A stretch of 64,000 nucleotides of DNA, taken from the NCBI RefSeq assembly GCF_038502225.1, contig NC_091301.1, forward strand, positions 18,237,196 to 18,301,195, written 5' to 3'. The notes under the pieces were generated by a model. It was not told the origin of the DNA and ran no database searches. It saw nothing but the letters and a program-made list of their open reading frames with translations. The DNA is from Cherax quadricarinatus. Taxonomy: Eukaryota > Arthropoda > Malacostraca > Decapoda > Parastacidae. Below, piece after piece: positions 25,497 to 41,842 of the stretch; the stretch's first letter is position 1; each line of letters begins with the position of its first letter. A program made the position numbers and the translations under genes.

Positions 25497-26564
25497 TGTG
25501 AGGGAAAAGTTCAATAGATAGGAGAAGAGAGGGAGTATATAGTAAAAATAGTTTCATTGCCGGCTACTTGTTAAGGTAGAGTAAGTCAAGCTCCCGCTAT
25601 TCCCGCCTTTTTTCCCCTCCCCGAAAGTGATAGTTTCATTGCTGGCTACTTGTTAAGGTAGGGTAAGTCAAGCTCCCGCTATTCCTGCCTTTTTTTCCCC
25701 ACCCCGAAACTGATAGTTTGACTGCCGGCTGCTTGTTAAGGTAGGGTCAGTCTAGCTCCCACTATCCCTTCCCCTCCTTCTTCCCCCCCCAAGGTGACGT
25801 GTGGGGCTCCGGTCCAAACAGTAATCACTAGACTCACAGCTCCCAGCACTACTGTAAGTACATGCCTGCCTTGTATTCTAGTGGATTTATTGGTTGAAAG
25901 CTTTACTTTTGACCAATAATAAACTTAATCCTTTCAGTCTTGCTCTAGGTTGACTGTTGTAATAATCACCACATCTTTTAGGTATTGTACTTATCATGGA
26001 GAGTGATTTCTTAAGCAGTGGGTAACCTGTCTATCTTTCCATCTTGGATGACAGAGAGGGTCACCTGACAATCAACGAGCAGAACTGATGGAGATGGACT
26101 AACGTCCTGAGACTTCCCCTTTTTGGATTTAATTGCCTGTGTACCTGTATGAAATTGCAGGACGTAACCCCTCATCATTGCAGTGGTAAAGAACCTGCTT
26201 TCCTGTCATCGGGATATAATACTCACGGCTATACTGTGAAGAACGAACCCGTGGGTTGTAACCAACACCTGCGACCCACTCCCCTATCATCAGCAATGGC
26301 TAGAATTTCAACAACACAGTGTCACCAACACCAGACACCCCTATATATATTAGTGTTGAATTCAGTTATCATTTATATTTTTCATTTTTCATTTTCTTTA
26401 ATGTAGGATTAATATTTCATATTTAAGTGTTTTATATTTTCTATATAATAAAGTGTTTATGTTTGTCTGTTATTATTTCTTTTTCTATTCACTACCTTTC
26501 CTGAGGAGAAGCCAGCCTTGGTAATACTGTCTGAAGTTGTTACAGGGCTGAGTAAGTCTTCACA
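25497..26564 (+). repeat. 3' LTR (1068 bp)
   Basis: Nearly identical to the 5' LTR apart from point differences and one additional unit of about 82 bp (starting near GATAGTTTCATTG), so it has three rather than two of the GGCTACTTGTTAAGG repeats. It ends TCTTCACA, followed by the CGAT duplication. Confidence 0.9.
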
Positions 26565-26917
26565 CGATTGTGGTGGAGGTGCACAGTGTGGACGACCCGG
26601 TACAGTGCATGGAGGAGGACGTTGTAACCAGAAAGAGGGCGGCGGCGACGTCTGATTCTGACGACGTTCTGAAGTCGGCCCAACGCCCGGGGAAGGCGGC
26701 TTGGGTAGAGGAGGGCAGTGGTGTGAGAGGGAGCAAGCACCATCAGCAGACGGTGCAGGGTGGCCCTGGAGTCATGCATGCTGAACGTGGCAAAGAAAGT
26801 GCACAAGGCCCAGGGGGGCACGTGAAGGGAGCAGTGGGGCAGAGAGGAGGAAGCCTTAGCAGGCCTCTGGTGCATGACTTTAAATGCCAATGGGTTGTGT
26901 GCGAAAATGAAGCGTGA
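26565..26917 (+). pseudogene. Tx1-like LINE ORF1, 3' part
   Basis: Past the LTR insertion the open frame runs to a stop at 26915-26917. If the insertion and one CGAT copy are ignored, the codons at 19310-19328 read on directly into this frame (VELPT then IVVEVHS). Composition is charged and low in motifs, as in the C-terminal tail of such ORF1 proteins. It overlaps the ORF2 start at 26874. Confidence 0.6.
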
Positions 26918-28590
26918 ATGGAGGAGGGGCATTTAGATGAGGTGAGTGGGGGTATAGAGGGTCACCTAGGGAGGAGTGATAGAACAGTGCTGGGGGGTGA
27001 CACTGAGGAAGGGGAGATCTGGCAGGCGTTGGCAGGAATGAGTATGGGCAAGGTGTCGGGCATGGATGGGATACCTTGTGAATTTTACTTGATGCACTGG
27101 GACCTGTTGAGGGGATTCCTGGTTAGACTGCTGAATGCGATGAAAGAGGGGGGGGTAAAATTAGTGCCGAAGAGGTCGCAAGAGTGCTCTCTGAAGCACT
27201 ATCGCGTGTTTTCATTAATGTGTGCGGATTATAAGCTTTTTGTGAGTGTGAGGAAATCGTCTAAAGTGTGTCATTGATAGGGTGGTCTCTCGGAGCCAAT
27301 TTGGCCTACTGGGTTGTTCAATAGTGATGGGACACGGTATTCTGAGGGACTTTGTCGCTGAGAAGGGGGGATTTGCTAGCTTTAGATTGGAAAAGAGCAT
27401 ACAGTACAATTGACAGGATGGCTTTACGTAGGATTCTATTGTGTCAGGGCATCGGGGAAGAAATCATGGAGTGGGTGGACACATTATATGGGAATGTGTG
27501 TGTTCGTGTGCAAGTAAATGGGCGGGTGGGAGGGGCGGTAGTAATGGGCAGGGGTCTAAGTAAGGGGTGCCCGCTCTCACAGTTATTATTTGCATGTGTA
27601 CAGGATCCCTTTTATAGATTGGTGGAGGCCAGGATATGTAGGGAGAGAGGTGGGGAGGGGAGGACATGGCAGGGTCTGGTAGGGTATGTGGATCATGTGA
27701 CTCTCCTGGTGGATGAGCAGACAAGGTTGTTTTGAGTTGGGAGGTGGTCCAGGCATACGGGGGTGCAACTAGAATGGTGGTGAATGTGGAGAGGTCTTCC
27801 ATCTTAGGTTTGGGAACCTGGGAAAGGAGGGTGGAGTTGGGGTGTTGGGTGGTGCTGCAGTGCATAGGGAGCTTGAGGATCTGTGGTACTGTTTATGGTG
27901 GGTGATTTAGTACGGGCATGGGAGGATAATTCGGCTCATATGGTGGAATGTGTAGAGGAGCGACTAGGAGCCCTGCGACCAGCCCACCTCACTTATTGCA
28001 GAGGGATATTGTGGCAAACATGCTATTGTATAGTAAGATATGGTTTGTTGCCAATGTGTTCCCGTTAACAGCATAGGTGATCCAACATATTCAACGAAGG
28101 GTGTTTCGGCTTTTGTGGGGCTCAGGGTGTGACTGGTTGAAACGGGAGGTGGTCATGATGCCGGCGCGGAGGAATGGATTGGGTCTTTTGGATTTAAGGC
28201 GGCAAGGTTAGATGTGCTTTTATATGTAGTGAGGTACTGAGGGAGAGAGGTCTCCGCGAGGGACGACTGGGGAAGGTCCACGAGGTGTTGCAGGGCTTGT
28301 ACAGGGGGGTGGAACTGCGAGAGTGTGAAAGGTCTGACGGGTGTTGGCACTGGCCCGTGACCCCGGGAAAGTCAGGGTGGGGGTTTTCCAAAGGGTGCTA
28401 GGGGGTGAATGTGGTCACTCTGGGGGAGGAGTTTTTACCTGTTATATGATTGGGGAAACATTTGGAGGAGATTTAGCAGGTTGAGGTTACAACCCCGGGT
28501 GCACGAGGTCATGTTTCGTTTTTTTGCTTGACATATTGCCATCGGAGGCATATTTAGGTAGTGTAGGAAGCAAACTGTTAGAAGCTGTCA
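26874..28590 (+). pseudogene. Tx1-like LINE ORF2, internally deleted
   Basis: ATG at 26874 opens with MTLNANGL, the usual start of a Tx1/L1-group endonuclease, but after about 20 codons it stops. The sequence then jumps to an RT segment (GKVSGMDGIPCEFY), so nearly the whole endonuclease is deleted. RT pieces continue in different frames: LALDWKRAYSTIDR near 27375, RGLSKGCPLSQLLF near 27550, and GYVDHVTLL at 27685-27711 where YADD is expected (His for the second Asp). Further degenerate ORF2 sequence runs to about 28500. The 3' end is estimated. This copy is long dead. Confidence 0.65.
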
Positions 28591-29734
28591 TGTGACTCTT
28601 TTATATATATTTATTATATAATTGTTATGGCATGTTAAAAAAAATGCACTCGGTGCATTCTGCAGTCTCGAAAGGATGCTCTCAACAAAATGACAAAGAA
28701 AGACAACAAGAATTTTTTTTTCAGATACAACTGTTCAATCTGCCATCCTGAGACCTGTAAAGCACTTTGAATTGCTACAAACACTAAAGGGTTCATAGAT
28801 GGCAACAGGGGACAAGATCAAGACAAAACACCACTTTGTTTGATCGTTGTCAATTGCCGACTCTAAAAACAGATGGATCGCAGTTCGTGGTCCCTATAAA
28901 TTCAGTAGCTACAGTAGGTAGGAGGTTTGCAGGCAATATTTTAAGACAGGATGGCCGAATGAACAGTGATTGGACTCTCTCCTGACAGATGCAACTTAGT
29001 CAAAAATAATAATTTTAAGTCACAGTGGAAGTAGTGTGCTTGAAATTTAATTTAGCGCCATTAAACTATAAGTTCTTCAATCTTATAATAAGTTACTACC
29101 AGATAAATCTTCCTGTTTGAGTAAGAAGACTGACAAAATGGTGCAGCACTCCGCCTCTTTCTACTACCGGCCGTTCTCATCTAATGAAAGTTCCCAGAGT
29201 CGTTTTTCTCCTAAATCGTCGACATCCGTCTCTCTCCCCAACAGGTTTTACATCTCGGTGTAACTGGACTAGCCTTCCTGGTTGTGTCACTAGTGCTATA
29301 GGATCTAGAAGTAGAGAAGTGCACTTTCACGGATACAAAATGCATAAGGTAATGAAAAAGTAATTGCGGGTAGCCTAAAAGGTGTAAAAATATTAAAGAA
29401 GAAAATAATAATAATGAAAACATGTAGATCGTTATGAAAATATTTCTCACAGATTAAACACAGGAACCAAGTATAGGAGATTTAGGATTATGTACAAAAA
29501 AGGTAAATTAATTATGAAATAAAAGACCAATAATTTAAATTTTTAAAAGAAATAAATGTTGTATGAAAATAGAGAAATATTGAGTATATAAGGAAAACAA
29601 ATTATTAAGGATTTAAAAACTTTAATAATGATATTAAAAATAATAATTATTATAAGTTTTTTATTTTTTTATAGTTTTTATAATTTTTATAATTATAATT
29701 ATTATAATTTAAAAACTTTAATAATGATATGAAA
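28591..29734. other. AT-rich interval, no gene seen
   Basis: No coding or repeat signal recognised. Confidence 0.5.

Positions 29735-29785
<51 letters not shown>
29735..29785. repeat. (ATT)n microsatellite
   Basis: About sixteen ATT units in an AT-rich context. Confidence 0.95.
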
Positions 29786-31138
29786 ACAGACAGGCAATTC
29801 GAAATAAAGACAAGTAACATAGGCAAACAAACAAATTCAAAATGAGCACTAGTTGCCATACGTAAAACCAAAGAGGCTTTGTTTTCGACTGCTTGAGGAT
29901 CACCTCAGCTGCTACGAGAAGATCTTCATTACATATATATACCTAGCTCTTCTAAAAGGAACTGGGTAAATATAATAATGGCCAGTGAGTTTCAATATTG
30001 GCCTTTGTCAAGCAGTAAAATATAGGTCTCAGTTATTCTGAATAGAAAGCACTACCGACTTTAATACCTATTATTATACCCGTCAGAATCTTTGAAAAAT
30101 CTGCTCCAGTACCAGGTCTAACTTGCCCCAGTAAAATTAAAGTATAAAAGATGGAGTTAATTACTGAGAGGACACCGGCAGATGAAACACGGGTAGGTGT
30201 CAATCTCTGACATCTGTTTATATAAATTCTTATGTTTAAATATTTATTCTGGATGCTAATTAATGTCTCTAAGTTCTCAATAACACTGAAAAATTATTTA
30301 TATTTAAAAAATTCCATTAATATTTAATTTTACAGTAAGTATCAGTTGTAAATTGTGGAAGAAGTAAATATATTATGTACTCCAAATTAATATTTATATG
30401 CATGAAGACAATGTATTACACACCTTTCATTACTACCTCCACAATTACCATAACCGTCACTACAATTACTGCTGTTACCAGCACCATCGCCATCACTGCT
30501 TAATACTATTTATATCTCAACCAATCTTCTTTTCATGACATAATCATCTGAAGTCTTTGTCTCTTTCCTCGAGCATTGTTGTGACCGGCATCCACTCATT
30601 TACTTCTCTTTTTAATTATACCTTAAATCTCCTTCATTGAAACTTTGCCTCTTTTACCTCGTCTTCCTTCAGTCCTTATTCTCTTTTCATTACGAAGTTC
30701 CCTTTTTACTCAATTGTTTCCCTTTCTTTAGCCCTTCCTTCGACTCATTATAGCTAAATTATCCTTATTTCTCTCTTACAGTTTTCGGGGCTTCAGTCTC
30801 CCCTTCCCTCTTCCTCCTCTCTCAATAAAACTGTCTCGTATTCCTCTATTTCGTTTCACAGTAAAACTTACCTAACGTGATATTTTGAAAGTATAGTGAA
30901 GAATTGATGGCAATATATTAGCTACTGAAGCAAGTCATTTTTGTACAAGTTCTCCAGGGAACTTGTAGAAAAATGACTTTTAATAAATGACTGTCGATAG
31001 ATTCAATATATTTTTAATGTAAATGTCTCACCCATTATATACGTATATATTCTTGCCCATTTGGGCAAGAATATATACTCTCATACATGGTAATTAAATA
31101 AAAATTAGGGAACCCGTTGTTTCTGAAGTCACCACCAC

Positions 31139-31139
<1 letters not shown>
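29786..31139. other. AT-rich interval, no gene seen
   Basis: No coding motif. There is a pyrimidine-rich tract near 30600-30850, and a local palindrome near 31054-31072 (TTCTTGCCCATTTGGGCAAGAA). Confidence 0.5.

Positions 31140-31181
<42 letters not shown>
31140..31181. repeat. (GA)n microsatellite
   Basis: About twenty GA units. Confidence 0.95.
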
Positions 31182-31188
<7 letters not shown>

Positions 31189-32650
31189 GGTGAATCCCCA
31201 ATCATTTGTCTGGATGTTCATGAAAAAGTTGGGTATCTATGAAAATAACTAGTCCACGGCTAGTCATCTCCTGGGGAAACAGGAATCCTAAAAAAATAGC
31301 TCGACCCGCGGCTATAAAATGACACCCTGATGGGCTGGAACATTGTTACTGTAATGGAGGCCACACGTTAATGACACAGAAAGTATGGTCTGTATTATTT
31401 TTCTCGCCTCGTTTTTTTTTTCTGGTAGGACAAGTGAAGTGCTACGAGACCAGAATCATGTTTTATTGTTGCTTTTCATGAGTTAATTCAGTTCTAAGAA
31501 GATTCAAGGCCTTTAGTGATAAAATATTTTTCTGCATATATTAGGCCGTAAGATGGAATGATAGGTACTATTTATAATTAAATAAATTAACAGTCTGATG
31601 TTTTAGAGTGGCTGGCAAAAATTGCTCTTCCTCTGACGTAAATTTCTTATTGACAGTTAACTGTAACTAAATTTTTATAGTTTATGTTAAATCGCTGTAT
31701 GTAACCTAACCTAACAAAACCAATATTTTATTTTGTTAGTCATTCATCGTTCTGAAACTTAATTTAAAACAAACGATTTACTATAAGGATCAGTTGCTGC
31801 ATTTCTCTAATTCACAATTTCATTTATCTTTTCAGCAAATATTATTTCCTCTGACACTTATTTCTATATCAGTAATTCTCCATTGAGTCTCCTTACTCAT
31901 CCATTAATTCGGTATCTTTTCTAGTCACACTCTTATTCAGACAAGTATTCTGGTCTTGGTTCATATCACCTGTACGTTTTTCTTTTTTATATTAATAGCG
32001 GATGAAAGTTTTCTTGTTAAATATATATATATCTATTTCTTAAGTTCCTATTTTTGTAATGGGTGAGCGATGTTGGGTAAAATAATAAAAATATATTAAC
32101 TGACACTAGCTTGAACACTGTTTTTGACTTCTTTCTTGTTACCGTTTACGTGACGCCCCCGTCTCACACACAGCCCGAAGAGCTGTTATAATGATTTACA
32201 TGGCTCCAGGACGGTCACTTACTGACAAGGAAACATGCTCACGCTAGTAAACATGCGAGAGCTAGTCATCAGTTTTCCAGACCTATTGCCTGGTCCTCTC
32301 TGCTTTTTTCTCTGTCAGTAGTGACTTCATAAAGGTCCAAGACAAACTGAAGAGTAGTCGAAAGTTCCCTCTTTAAGAGGGTTATTTATGAAGTGTTTCA
32401 GCCAAGGTATTGTGACTTTTTATTCAGCTTCATGGTTTTATGACTAGGGTGTACAGTTCATCCAGAGGGGAAAATAAATTTGAAGTTGTCTTCAATAGCT
32501 TGTCTTTAACAAATGCTTTAAAGGATTAATAAAATCCATAGTTGGAGAAATGTTCCTTTAATAAATGTCCTAACTGCTGCGCCAGTGTCTTTACAGCACA
32601 AACAAAGCTAAATACTCGCTAAGATGTATGGGTCCATGAGATATATATAA
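31182..32650. other. AT-rich interval, no gene seen
   Basis: No coding or RNA gene recognised. Confidence 0.5.
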
Positions 32651-36434
<3,784 letters not shown>

Positions 36435-36437
36435 CTA

Positions 36438-36597
<160 letters not shown>

Positions 36598-36821
36598 AGG
36601 GACCACCTCTAGAACTGTACTCTGTACTCTGTACTCTGTACTCTGAGAAGAGAATAAACGTACCTCTGGGAAAAATCAAGGTTCTCCCCAGAGCTGACTA
36701 TTTTCTTCTCCTACCACCCACTATATTCTTTGTGAACTTTATTTATAGACAGAATACACTGACAAAAATGTACAAACATTAATAGCTGCATTGGTACATT
36801 ATATCAAAGATTATGAATCTC

Positions 36822-37455
36822 CTCCAACTCCTCCGAAGCCGGACGCGAGCCAAATATGCAGCAAGTATTTCTCCTCTGGATGGCCACACTGAGGCGCTGG
36901 AACACGAGAGTGGCCGCCCTCAGGTCCCTGGTGTGTCGATGAGTTTGCAACCCAGTTCTTCAAGGATGTGTGTGGCTTTTTTTCCTCATGATCCCAAGGT
37001 CTCTGATCCGACAGGGACAAACTGATTCTGTTGGCTTATGTCTCTGTACTTGCCGATCTTGTACTTCTCCCTGTAATCAGCAGCTCCTCTCTGTCGCCCG
37101 ACACTGTGATGGATATAGGTGTCAAACAGTGTCGACACGCAGGTATAGTCCCATGCTAAGAGCTAGCCATTCTTCCAAGGATAGATGGTGATCCCGTCAG
37201 GGAGGTTTGCTGGATTGTGAGTATTGTTGGCTGTTAGTGACCGGTGCTCTTTCTCGGCTGGGCATCCAGCTGAGTCAACGCTTCTCTTTATGATGTCGTT
37301 GACTTCATTGTGTCGTGCGTGCCAACCCTTGGTTTTGGAGTAGTTGAGACCATGTAGACCACTGAGCATAGAAAACACGCTCAGTTCCACTGGGCACCTG
37401 CTGTTTGAGAATTGTTGGTCCTGTGGATAGAGTGATGCATACATTGCTCTGTTCT
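36822..37455 (-). pseudogene. Orphan zinc finger plus restriction-like endonuclease-like domain, copy 2
   Basis: A diverged copy of the domain at 10007-10675: RHNEVNDIIKR, LPDGITIYPW (Leu replaces the Arg of RPDG), a stop, LLAWDYTCVSTL, KIGKYRD and SETLGSWGKKA in the same order. The in-frame stop lies 11 codons after LPDG, and a frame change occurs near the end, so it is a pseudogene. The block is shorter upstream, with no complete zinc finger seen. Two independent decayed copies mean the domain belongs to a repeat family rather than a host gene. Confidence 0.5.
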
Positions 37456-38989
37456 CAGGGGGCTGGGCATGGTGATGCTGGATCGAATCCTGGCTATCCG
37501 CACTTTTACATAATGTTGCTCTTGTATATACATAGTAATGTCTGTCAAGTTGATGGTTTTACAATCTCATAGATGAGTTATTTATTTAGAATGTGTCTTG
37601 ATCTGCAAGTCTGTTGAAAGTGAAGAGTAATAGTGAAAGAAAATAAAATAAAAATGAAGAAAAGATGGGAAAAAATAAGAACTATGAAAAGAGAGACTGA
37701 TAAAAAGTTAGCATAATGATATGATAAAAAGAGTAGGATCGTAAAAGTAATAAAAAATTCACTGAAATGGGAATTAGGGAGAAAAAGAAATAAATACTAA
37801 TGAATAAAATCACATATAAAAAGGAAGGAACGGCATATACCGTCTCAAGATTAACTAAAATAAAGGTGCAACATTAGAGGCACTTCAGAAAATATATTAC
37901 GTATAAGCTTTGAAGCCTCGTGTGTTACAGCCATAAAGTATTGATGACCAGACATTACAGTTTACGACCATCACGTTATCACATAGTTGTTTATATGTCA
38001 AATAATCTCCAGCTTCTCTGTCATTATTTATATATAAATGCTTATATATAATTAATATAGTCATAATTACTATTAATGTTTTTAATTCTACTACTAATAA
38101 TATTATGATTATTATTATTTTTATTATGTCAAAAATTGGAACTAAATGGCGTTCTGTTGACAATAGCGTAGTAAAAAGACATTTTGCAAGACGAGTTTTT
38201 ATTGGGATAACGTTTAGAACCGTTTAGTTCTTCTCACATTACACAGCATTACACAACAGTCTTGGAAGTGACGAAAGAGGTGAAGTGAAAATAATAATTT
38301 TAGTCTGGCGACATGTCATCTGCTTTGAAAGGAGAAGGTATAACGATACCAACAATATGCCTGAAACGACACAAGTGTACACACTGAGGACATCTTTATT
38401 GGAAACGTTTCAGTTCTTGGACATTATTCACTCCATATAATACACGAGAGTGGAAGAACACTGTACATAGTAGAGAAAACAGGTCACTGGCGAAGATTTT
38501 GTGAAGGCGCCATGTCAGATAACAATAGGTGTAGGCCAAGCTTGCATTCAGTGGATTTCATATAACGAAGCCAAAGCACTGTTTGAAAAACTGATTTCCA
38601 CTTTGTAAGACGTTCAAGTTAACACACAGCTTGATAAGTGCTATGAAGTCACGGCGGGGTAGATGCAAATTGATGTTGTCTGTAAGTTTGCATTTGAGTA
38701 TATCAATGAAGGCATTATTAAAGTTCACATTGATGCCGAAAATTCTAGTTAGTTTTTCTCGACTCGAAGATAAAATATTCTGGTTATACTATGATATTTA
38801 CCTTCATGATCGAAAAAATTGCAAACGACGGAAGCTTAAATTTGCTAATTAAAAAGTACATAACTCAGTTTTATGCTTTCTTACGGCATGCGTTAAATAA
38901 AGACCAGAGGATTTTTAATTTAGTGCACTAATGCCATTTTCTGTTTCCATGTGCTCCTTTGTTGCTTGGATATTCGTGTTAGGATGACA
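37456..38989. other. AT-rich interval, no gene seen
   Basis: Near 37478-37492 there is a B-box-like GGATCGAATCCTGG without a convincing A box. The rest is AT-rich and unassigned. Confidence 0.4.
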
Positions 38990-40079
38990 ATTATTGTTAG
39001 AGAAAATGTCAAAAGTTAATTAGTTCAAGTTAAAAATAGGAATAAAGTGTCTCCATCGTAAACAACTTCGCGGACATTGAGAAAGGTCTGGGTGGGAGCC
39101 AAGCGGAGAACTATGAAACATGGACGTGGCTCCCACTGTAACTTGTCTATGGTGTTCCGTTGCAAGTTGATGACTAAGACGTATGTGCTTTATTTTCATT
39201 AGGTTTTAGGCAAGAACGTCAACAATAGCATCATTATAATAGCGACAAACCAAGTGTTAGCATCACAAACAAAAACAAAAATGACAATTGAAGCTGAGAA
39301 AGATGACAAAAAAAAAAGACGATGGCTGTGACATTTAATAAAAATACTTCATCGAGTGCAGCAGTAACTAAGTAAAAAAAAAATTAATTTCCAAATATGT
39401 CATTGTTCTGTAAGGAGCAAATATCTAAATAGAAGGTTATAATATCAACGGCTAAAAACAAAGCTGCGGTTCACTAATTACCATAAGACCTGACTGCAAA
39501 CCGTTGCTCTCCTTCGCTTGCAACACAGTTCGTTTCAGTGTAACTTGAATAATCTTTAAAGAAGAAAATTAAAAAAACTGTGTTCACTCATTGGACAACA
39601 AGATTAACAACAAATTCAACGAATAATAAAAACCTGCGAATGTAAGATCGTTTGCATTTGCTTTTCCTCTTTCACTTAAAGCTTTAGGTCTTGTCCGACG
39701 CCTGTAACCAGTCTTTCAACGAGATCTGCCGTCATAAAGATCTCGGTCGTCTTCTATTGTAATAAAACCGTAAGTTACCGGAACTATCAGCTTTATGGCC
39801 AGACCTTCTTCTATCAACGTGCTTAGTGTAACATCTTTAAATCTCAGGAAACAGACATGAAATTTATACAGCCTTGATTCTTTGTCATGCTCGGAACGTC
39901 AAGGACTATTGAGTAAAGTATATGGCATTTATAATGTCGTTTTCATGTATATCTTCAGAGAGCGTTCTGAGAATAAGGCAGAAACAATATGTCAGGATGA
40001 TTCGAGGTACTGGAGTGCATAGACTTTTATTTTCTGTCATTACCGTCGTATATTATACATTGTCATATTTCTTACTGAT

Positions 40080-40275
40080 ATAAGAACATAAGAAGGAAGG
40101 AACACTGCAACAGGTCTACTGACCCATGCGGAGCAGGTCTATGTCCCTCCCGGATTAGACCAATGACCCACCCCCCCGGATTATCCCAATGACCCACCCA
40201 GCCTGTGAACCATGACTCACGAAATCGTAATGACACGATTGCAAACAAACCATACTACGGGCGGGGTTAGAACCC
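40080..40275 (-). mobile_element. SINE with CR1-type 3' tail
   Basis: Read on the minus strand, a B-box-like GGGTTCTAACCCC is followed by a body (TATGGTTTGTTTGCAATCG and on) and a 3' end with GACCTGC, GCATGGGTCAGTAG, GCAGTGTTCC and TTCTTATGTTCTTAT. That end matches the last about 80 bp of the CR1 LINE at 9335-9418. Tail sharing between a tRNA-derived SINE and a LINE is the known arrangement of a SINE mobilised by its partner LINE. The A-box side is obscured by the head-to-head fragment that follows. Confidence 0.65.
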
Positions 40276-40332
40276 CTGGAGTTTTGAGACTCTCTGATGG
40301 CGGATTCTAACCCAGCCCGTGGTATGGTTTGT
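40245..40332. repeat. Inverted repeat of two SINE heads
   Basis: The 32-bp arms 40245-40276 and 40301-40332 are reverse complements with about four mismatches around CAAACCATACTACGGGC, with a 24-bp spacer. The right arm looks like a second SINE head fragment in plus orientation. The transcript would fold into a strong hairpin. Confidence 0.75.
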
Positions 40333-41020
40333 GGACCATGGTTTTATTTTCATTAGGTTTAAGGCCTAACGATTGCACATGGTTATTAAGATCGCAATTA
40401 GCCTGAACACTATAATTACACATGCCTTATTCCTCTGTATCTTCTAATGTATATAGAGTGAAAAATACCCTCTAGCATGTTTTGTTAATAATCAATGATT
40501 ATTAGTAGTAATACACATCACCTGTGCACCACCAGACATGGATCCTTTAATCCTAAAATAAGGAATAAGTAATATGAGTGTATAAACACAGAGAGATGAC
40601 ACCTCTCTGATGGTTGGTTGGTTTTCATGGTTGAAAGGCTATCGACTATAATTGACCTCTCACTGCATATGCACTGGTTGGGTGGGTAATTGGATTTAAA
40701 ACCTATCAACAATGGTCATTAATGTATGGTCATTAATGCTACATGCAACCTTTTCAACACTAGATATAGATACCATGTCATTAATGACATGGTATCTACA
40801 CTATACATACAATATTTCTCATTCTCTTGTCATTTGGCATGATCAAGATCCCAAAGCAGAAACATATCCAGTAAAGATGTTCTAATTATATGTCAATTCT
40901 CCCTTCATCCATAAACACTTAGTGTAAATACACTGAGAAATAATGTACCATATTTCGGTGTATACATATCCTTGACCTTTCGATTTACATGCAGTCTATA
41001 TAAACAGTGTATTGTTATTG

Positions 41021-41023
<3 letters not shown>

Positions 41024-41105
<82 letters not shown>
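41024..41105. repeat. (TTA)n microsatellite
   Basis: About 27 TTA units. Confidence 0.95.
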
Positions 41106-41107
<2 letters not shown>

Positions 41108-41573
41108 TTCCACTACTACTACATCTACTAATGCCTTAATACCTATGAACTGGTACGACTAAAAATGCATAGAAAAATAAATTTGGAACTAGAGTATACA
41201 AGTCCTAATAGCAGAGTTAATTTCTTTGCAAAAATAGCTCTAAAAAAGTTCTTTGGTTCTACTTAATTTTATTTGTTTCAAGAAAAAGGATGTGAAGAAT
41301 TCACGAGGGTCATTTAAATCCGTCATTTTCCGAAAAGCTCAGCTCCTAATATAACTATTTCTTCTCTGCTTCCCCTTATTTTCTCTCATACACCCTCTAT
41401 GTTTAATTTACTTCCTCTTGTATTCTGCAGTCCTCTTTTTATTTTATTTTTCATTTTGTACCATTTGCTTTCTTCCTTTTCTTTCTGCTTCTTATAATAA
41501 TAGTTAATAACCAATATTAATATTATTAATATAAAAACTAAAATGGTAATAAATTACTATTACTATTGCTGTC

Positions 41574-41698
<125 letters not shown>

Positions 41699-41842
41699 TT
41701 TACGGAGCTAAAATTTAAAGTATACTGAGATAAAAGGAAAACTTTTTGGTTTTAGGTAATTCATACAAAAACATATATGAGAAAGTGTAATATAACGCAA
41801 TACTTAAGAATTTGCATATTCAAAATTGCCTTGAGACCTTGC

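Larger units (their letters stand above)
19329..26564 (+). mobile_element. Ty3/gypsy LTR retrotransposon, Gmr1-like pol order
   Basis: Two LTRs begin TGTGA and end TCACA. The target duplication CGAT is at 19325-19328 and 26565-26568. A primer-binding site follows the 5' LTR and a polypurine tract precedes the 3' LTR. The inside encodes gag, aspartic protease, integrase, RT and RNase H in that order. Integrase ahead of RT is the copia-like order known within Ty3/gypsy only for Gmr1-like elements, first described from cod. Frameshifts in gag and integrase and substitutions at three catalytic sites make this copy inactive. It sits in the Tx1-like LINE. Confidence 0.85.

Noticed and set aside
26570..26917. 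Apparent independent 115-codon host gene after the 3' LTR
   Set aside because: The frame is the continuation of the Tx1-like ORF1 across the CGAT target site.
31690..31720. TAACCTAACCTAAC resembling the arthropod telomere repeat
   Set aside because: Only about two to three TTAGG-like units, and similar CCTAACC strings occur inside the MITE family; not a telomere tract.
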